Source of the DNA: Hofstenia miamia
Taxonomy: Eukaryota > Xenacoelomorpha > Acoela > Hofsteniidae
DNA: 64,000 bases
Reading direction: 5' to 3'
Assembly: GCA_900660155.1 (NCBI GenBank)
Contig: CABFPE010000228.1
Span: 440,000 to 503,999, forward strand
In this document: in pieces, positions 56,580 through 64,000 of the stretch
How positions within the stretch are numbered: the stretch's first letter is position 1
Layout of the letters: every line of letters begins with the position of its first letter
Made by a program: the position numbers and the translations under genes
The notes under the pieces: model-generated
Databases searched by the model: none
Seen by the model: the letters and a program-made list of their open reading frames with translations, nothing else
Told to the model about the DNA's origin: nothing

Positions 56580-58513
56580 GTGTAATTCAAAATTAGATTC
56601 TCAAAATTGTATGCGAATTTGTTTTTGCTATAAAATTAAGACTACAGAAAGTGATAGAACAAATGATTCATTTAATGGGATTTTCATAAACAATTTGCAA
56701 TATTTTTAATTAAGTTTTTTGATCTAGATAATCATGAAAGGGAAATGTGCGCTCGAAATCTAACAATATGCTTAATATTTTACTAGCGTAAAATTTTTTA
56801 ATATGCTTTGTTCTTTTCGTGAATCAAAGCTTAGCAAGAGTCGTTTGTCCGGGGTTTATTGGAAGCAGCATTGTTTGCTTTGGAAATCACGGCAAAATCC
56901 AAAATATTTCACTTCTGTGTACCATTCTTCATAAACATAAAGACAGATCTATCCGTATTCGGATATCTGTAGCTTCTTGTCCCATAAAAGTATTGCCGAC
57001 TATGTCTCACTTCATCAAGTTCTTCTTTGCGTATATGCTTGTTGGTAGCGTGCAGAAAATCGACAATAGTTGCCTTTAAATATGCGGATGTGGTGGTTCA
57101 GGATAATTTTTTCTGAAAAAAAAGTTGTGTATTTAAATAGCTAGTCGTACGTACCATCGTTCAAAAAGCAAGCATTGAACAAAAGAACAATTGGATTGTA
57201 TGTTTCGTTGTTTTTGTTTTTGCCATCATTAATTTCCAAGCTATTTATGTCTGCTTTAAGGGAAGCACCTTCGATTCGATCATGCCTAAGTAACTTATTG
57301 TCATTACTACAACTTTTTTTACTCCATTACATAAACCAGTGATGGAGTGGGGAGGGCTGAGCGTCAATTATTCAATTTTAAAATTAATTTATATTCTAAT
57401 AATTGTTCCTAATCTAGGAAAGACCCTAACCTAAAGAAGCTTGGCGTTGAGTTAAAATTGAAAAACGTTTTCTCCACATTTTTAAGTTATTTACTTCAAA
57501 CCTATTCGGGAAATTGAAAATTGTGTTTATACGCCCTCTAGCTGTCAAGAAATGCAGTGAAAATGTAATATTAATGTAAAATTATTTGAAATTAAATGCA
57601 CTAGTTTAACTCGATGTTCAAACAATTCCTTTGCACTGATGACGCATTATCTATACACTTTCAAATAATGCATAAGATATAAAAGGGATTACATGTTAAT
57701 ATGCATCACTGAAAAAATCGATAAATTTATGGAGCGTTCCAACTACATGTGCAGGTATTGTCTAGTACTGCTGTACATTTGAATAACAGTAGTGATATAA
57801 AAGTTGTCCAAAAGTTATTTACATAATACAATTTGATATTGTTATATATGTTTAATACTATATGCATACATGTTTATGTTTACCCATACTGTCTCATAGT
57901 TTTTTTGTACAAACTAAGGCTACAGCAATTTTAATGAAAGTCTAATTTTATTTGTTTCTTAGTGTTTGTTTAGAAATCAATTCATTTCTAGAGTGTGTCA
58001 TTTGGAACAAATGTTGCTCTTAAACACCACAATTAACTCGTGAATCAGAACATTAAAATATATATAAGTCAAAATTATAAATTCTGAATTGCAAAATGTG
58101 TTTCCATGAGTTTCTTAATATCATTTTGTTCCATATCAAATCATTTTTGTCCTATATTCTTATTGATAGTAATTGCTAGTAACATCTGCTTACTTCTAAT
58201 CTAGTCATCAAAACAGTGGTCCATTATTGGAGCATATTAAGAAATCTAGTTTTTAAAATAGTAACTAGGTACTAAAATACTATTTCCTTTGAGAGGTACT
58301 ATGTCTACTTTTCAATTCGTTATATAGCTAATTATATAGAAGAAAATGTATTGTTACCACTGAAGAAAAACAAGAAAAGCCAATTTTCGAAGCATGCTTC
58401 ATGTTAAAATTCATTATTGTAGCTTTCTAAATAATCTTGACATTTAAGCTATATAATATCCAAAAGTAGTAGAATAGATTTCTGATGCTATGGACAAACT
58501 TGAAAAACGTATT

Positions 58514-58547
<34 letters not shown>

Positions 58548-61500
58548 AGAGACAAAAAAATTGTCCTAGTTCTGACAACTTTGTTTCATCAATGAAGATA
58601 TTTTTAAAATACAATGACCACGACAATTTATATGCATATCGACAAATAATGAGTGTTGCACACTTCTTTGGTAGATGCCTATTTTCAACTCTGCAAATAC
58701 TCGTGTTATTTGTCTATAACTGTCTATAACATCTTTTATTTGTTATTACTATTTTATACCATAATATTTACTTCGATGCACAGTTCTATTTGCTTAGGTC
58801 AGCACGTGGAGTACGTGGAGAAATCTAACCACAAGCATCAATCTGGTTTTTTGAAGAACACTGAAAATGTTTGGTTTCGTTTGGAATAGTTTGAATCAAA
58901 CTTTGAAATACATCTACTTGGATTGGCTTGGGTAGATTTTTAGCGAAATATTTTTGGGTTGAGTTGGGTAGGGTCAAAAAATATTGCTCACTTCCAGGCA
59001 TAGTTTAAGTACTTTATCAAAATAGGTGCTTAAATATTACTAATCAATATTGTCTTTCTGTTATATTGATTTTCTTTCATATATCAATGTAGTTTTTATG
59101 CTATAAATCATGTTCAAGAATGCTAGCACGGAATACAGGAAATAATGCTGAACAATTATGAAACAATGTATGCAATTTTGATAGATGTATCGATAGACTA
59201 TCAACAATGTAGATTACCCATACCTAATCAGAGAGAATTGATTTAATACTCCTCCATATCTTCTTCTTATGAAAGCGTTTATTTTGATTTAAAATATCAG
59301 GCAAAGACTAAGTCAGTACTCGATGCATCATCAAAATTTTTTATGTGCTGTAGAATAATTTTTTACCGATATTTCAGTAAATTCCCTTTGGCACTCTTGA
59401 AAAATTCAAACTGCTTTACGGTGGGGCTTTTTGAATTAGAACTAAAATGGAGGGTGGTTGCAAGGGTCTCATACAAAAGCTCAACTGATTGTGGTATGGC
59501 TAAAAAGAATGGCAAATAGTCAGTTATCGAGAAGCCGGCTGTTACAATTAATGTAATCATTGATTTATCAATCAAGTGCTACGATTCAGTTTATTCATAA
59601 ATTTGTAGTTTGTCAATTATAATATTTTCGCTCACTATATACCGCTATAGATTATAGATACATATGCTTTTAAGCTTTTTTTTACAAAATTAAGTCTTAG
59701 CTAAAATGTGCTGTGTTAATGTCACTATTACATTGTTTCAAAAAACTTATAGAAATTATTTTGAAAGTAATTATAATATTTGTAATTGTCTAGCCACAAG
59801 GTTTAGCATTTTTGTCTGCCTTTCAGCTGTTCTTAAGATTAGAACCACTCTCCTTATAACAGTGTAACTTTTAGTAATTTAATGACTAAACAAATCAAGT
59901 AACGAAGAATTCCTGTCTACAGACTTCTGTTTTCTTTGGAATGAAATCAAGAAGAATAAAATAAATAATTAGATTCTTGCAGGACTTAAATAATTCAGGG
60001 TTGGTGACTGGAACACAGATGTAAAGGTTTATAGTGATGTCTGCACAACCAATATAAATTAATACTTTCATAGCATCACTTCCTCTTAATTACTTTGGTT
60101 TTTAAATAGATTTTGATGATGCAACCAGTATGCATTTCTTGTATATATTTGGAGACTTGTTATTGCAACATGACGTAACAATTATATGAAAAATTTAATT
60201 ATTAATTCTTAATGTAATTATTTAACAATCTGTAGTACATTCCTTATTTCCGCACTGCACAGGCTTCGTTGTTAAAAATGTGCTACAACTTGGGACCAAT
60301 ATATTGAGTTTATGAGTTCTGATTATTGACTAAATCACTGGTGATGAGCATTCTAAATTTTTGAATTATTTAGAAATATTTGAATGTGAACACAGCTTTT
60401 CTCAAAAAACTAAAAATTTAATAATGATGCTTTTCTGGCAAAAGTGATATCAATTATGCCGATTTTCTTAAAATTCGATTTTATCATTTGACCTTAAATT
60501 GTCTATATCCTTTATAAAGACAAACTGTTTTTCCAAATGTTTAAGCCATTTTCTCCAAGCCTATTATGACATTTAAATTGATGAGATTTCGCAACAAACT
60601 ATTTGTGAACGTGCTCGAGCATATTGCTAAAAGTTTTTACAAAAGTTTACTGTTGTAGCTGTAATACTTGAAAAAAGTTTACACTGAAATTTTTCTCTTC
60701 AAAAGCACAAAGGCCTCACAAACTTTAACCATTTGTAAAATTGCTGAACACTGTCAACTGACATTTATTTGTTTCCAGCAGGCAGTTGATAACTAATATA
60801 ATTCTTTTTACATTTTATATATAGATTCGAATTTAGTTCTTGCAACGTCAGGGATTTGTTTAGCCTTATTAGGCCTGCACTTCTCAAGCTTTCACCTGCT
60901 GATTTTTGATAAAGCCCTGCTAGCTCCATGAGTCTCATAATTTAAAAAATAATTAGAAATGCATGTACAAATATAGTAATCTTTAGTTTTGGGAGAATTT
61001 TTATTTAAAATATTTGGGCTCCTTGTGGAATATACTTGAAGATTCTTAAACCTTCCTAATATTTCTACATACAAAAGTACACTAATAACTCTAATTTTTT
61101 AGATTTGTATAATAATTGTAGCTGTATTCCTAATAAAAACATGTATAGTGGCCAATTAGGTCAAACACGCAATAATGTCATAAATCACTCTATTCAGGCA
61201 GTTAGTGCATGGTTTTTAATGGTTCAATCAGAGGTGCAACTACACGGATCATCCAAACTGTTTTAACTCAGCAAGTAAGTGATATATCTTTCCGAAATAT
61301 ATATTTGGGGTTCAAAATAACATCTCCATAAAAGCTATACCCCTATAGTTTTTGTAATGTCTTTTTGATTAACAATTTGCAACAAATTGGTGTGCATTGG
61401 CCATAGATAGTGGTTTTCACAATTTAGTTGCAACTATTCCCGAGCAGACACTTAACGATGAGGACCATTTAGCAGATTGCTTTACGTTGAGGTAACTTTA

Positions 61501-63965
61501 ATAACATGAAAAGTTTGTATATTTGTAATATTAAAAATTATATTATTGTAACTGTCAGCATAGCACAAACTCAATTAACATTTTCAGTTACAGCAATGTC
61601 ACAATAACGTACTCATGTCAGGCAAAAAAGCTGCAGAAACGTTGAATTAGAAACGAAGTGCCTGAATGACATTATTATACAACCATCACAGAAACTCTGA
61701 ATTTGCTGTGAGCCGATTACTCCAAGTTTATGCAAATTAATTTTTGAATTTCTATGATCTATTGTCATTAAATTATGATAATTGTTATATCGTGCTATGT
61801 TACGCAATTACCGTCCCATATTATAGATAACACTGTACGCCGCTAATGAATCGCAAACAATGCTCATAGAGCAAAATTCAACACAATCCTGGAGTCTTTA
61901 AAAATATTGAAAAATTATTTTGCGCAAAAAGTTTTTGTGTATATTTTTTACAATGTGCGAATAATTTTGCTGTCGCAAATTGATATGAAATATTTGTATT
62001 TCATTTATACTTAAATTATAGTTTGAGAGGAAAATAGAGTTCAGCGGAATCGTCTAGCACCATGGGACTTACTGGTCCCAGTCCAAAGGAGCAATAATGT
62101 CAAAAAGACTGGAAGTAAGACTGCAGAATATTACTCATGATTTGGCTAATCTTGACCAAACTAGAAGTTGTACTCTGGAGAGCAATGAGACGATGGGACA
62201 ACAAAATTTCACTTGATTTGAGATGGAAAGGTACTGAGCCCAATACAATGGAACTAAGAGGGTCTGGAAACAAATAAATTATTTTAAATATTTTGCAAAT
62301 TATTATTAAACATACGGAAAATTTGAGTTATCAGTAATTATGAATTTTATTAAAATATCTTACAACTATAAGAAGTTTCGAATGCGATTGTAGTAGTACT
62401 GAACCAAAGAAATGAATTTTCATGCAAATGAATAAGTTTATTGTAAAATGACAAATGACCCGTTTCAGCAGATCTCAGACCCAAATAAAAAACCTCATTC
62501 ACAAATTTAAACATAGGCCAACATTTTGGATTATAAACGTGTGATACTTTCTCGAAAATTATTTTTCAAAGAAGTGTTTTTATTGTGAGTCGAATTATTA
62601 ATATAATATCCTGCCCTCTTTTTAAATTTGACATGAAAATATAAAATTCTCAGTCTGTGAATATAATCAAATACATTCTGTTTTACACTATACGCTAAGA
62701 TAGAGGGTATGCCAGTGGCCATGCCCGGCCCGTAGTCCGTACCCATGAAAATAGGCCCGTTGGTTTGTCCATGCCCGTATGCTAACCCGTTGTGCCCTAG
62801 CTAAATGTTATTTAACTAAAATTAATTTTTGCAACGAGAAAACTTAAACTATCATAGCCATCAATCAAGTTTACATCAATAAAAAGATTAAGTTTTCGTT
62901 GAAATCATTGGGAAGTTTAATTTTACAACTATAAATCATAAGAAAGTTCCGTTTTAAACAAATCGATCAACAAGTTTTGTCAATCATTCAGAAATTGTGT
63001 TTCAAACAACAAACCTATAATCAGGGCTAGGACTTATATGCTTAAGATATAAAGCAGATTTTACGCATTTTGGACTAAATTTTCTTTAAGGTATACTTCC
63101 GTAATAGCTCGAATATTTAATCGTATTTCACACTAGAATGTCACAGATGCTAGATATTTCACTTAATCTTATCGGTTCCTGCAAAACCTAGAAACTGAAT
63201 ACTCACAAATATTTGAAATTTTAAAATATATTTATTTGCTGGACGACAACGCGATCTAGGAATTGTGTTTTATTACGGTATTTCTTTGCATTCAGGTTGA
63301 GAAACTTGATAATGTAATATAACTAATACAGGGAGAGATGTACAAAGAAAAGCTGAACTTTTATAGGAAATCTCGATTTACGAATCATGAGGATATTTGC
63401 TAAAGTAAAAAATCCATGCAATTGATGTTAATCCTTAAAATTTTCCTATAACCAGAAATGTGCCGCTAGTCTAGGTGGGTCACATTCCAGCACCACAACA
63501 AATGTTCATGAGTCTTGATCACTTGAAGCAGTATTTATGAGTATATTGGTATAAAAGTGTATAACTTGGTAATTGAATATTTGTTTCCATTGATGTAGGT
63601 TTTATGCATATTTTCGAATTTTCGGCACATTCTTTGATGGCGGATATTTCCGGATATTTTTAAGCATATAAACCCGGACACTAGCCGTAATTGAGAACAC
63701 ACTAAACAGTATGAAAACTACACTGCACTGCTTGTATTACATTGTAAAATAACTAAATTACATTAATTCGTCTTCTGAAGTTTGCAACCTAAGCTTCTTA
63801 CGTTACAATATAATGTACAAATTATTAATGCAATATCAGAAGATGACAGTGAAATGGAATTCCTTAAAATTCATGAAGGCAATTAATTCTATGTGTAATA
63901 TTTTATGTACTGTTTTGTATTTCTACGATAAATCTACATTAAGGTTAGTGTTACACGAAATGCCT

Positions 63966-64000
<35 letters not shown>
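56580..64000. other. 7.4 kb of AT-rich DNA with few recognisable features
   Basis: No convincing gene. Weak candidates are exon-like pieces at 61202-61274 and 61407-61491, and a GC-rich repeat-like patch at 62698-62812 (accaacgggcc and catgcccggcccg type motifs) that may be a hAT remnant. A hAT-like scrap lies at 58950-58975. A plus-strand frame at 56819-57079 has no recognised content. Microsatellites are at 58518-58545 and 63967-64000. Confidence 0.45.

Overview
This is AT-rich animal nuclear DNA with spliced genes. The short-to-long introns carry GT/AG borders. The window is heavily loaded with non-LTR retrotransposons (LINEs), Tc1/mariner-type and hAT-type DNA transposons, and (AT)n microsatellites. 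Several gaps are unresolved: runs of N at 9852-9902 and 24477-24509, and single N characters at 2725, 27947, 28832, 37456 and 47799. The repeat mix and introns down to about 40 nt suit an invertebrate such as a flatworm or cnidarian, but nothing here fixes the phylum. There are no operons, ribosome binding sites, CRISPR arrays or recognisable rRNA or tRNA genes.

The main gene lies on the minus strand from 27267 down to at least 8480, probably to 5330. I joined 21 exons in which splice sites and codon phase agree at every junction. They encode an intracellular protein of the VWA3A/VWA3B type (von Willebrand factor A domain containing 3), about 1133 codons so far, or 1218 residues if a phase-compatible last exon at 5330-5586 is accepted. 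The protein repeats one module three times: a 'W...GL..+L.LY' segment, a coiled linker ending in 'FGTV(V/I)E+RV', and a VWA fold. Only the third copy has a canonical metal site (DISGS). Its introns hold a deleted mariner (16205-16805), a small DUF4817-type Tc/mariner remnant (9236-9625), a hAT-like element with 8-bp target duplication (14746-15280), a LINE fragment (23690-24430), a decayed unclassified transposon (about 21600-23335), and a possible small sense-opposite gene (19235-19840).

Other likely host genes are unrecognised. One is an intronless secreted or type I membrane protein running off the left edge (minus, 923 to 1). A minus-strand gene starts at 32616 with three phase-consistent exons, followed by a transmembrane exon at 30325-30449. 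Minus-strand exons at 35040-36116 are present twice because of an assembly duplication. A plus-strand five-exon multi-pass membrane protein lies at 49442-51904.

Region by region: 1-923 is the secreted protein; 1000-3540 is an antisense LINE, partly duplicated at an N; 3540-8480 holds repeats, a transposase remnant, a LINE tail, a foldback element and a possible last VWA exon; 8480-27267 is the VWA gene; 27036-29743 is an allelic duplication around a foreign LINE contig; 30300-32620 is an unknown gene; 33278-34446 is a Tc1/mariner-type element; 35000-39740 is a duplicated gene region; 42480-47440 is a LINE nested in another LINE; 49442-51904 is the membrane protein gene; 53744-56370 holds transposon pieces; 56400-64000 is mostly featureless AT-rich DNA.

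The most useful practical observation is that every single N sits at the edge of a near-identical direct duplication. These look like unmerged overlapping or allelic contig ends, not biological duplications.
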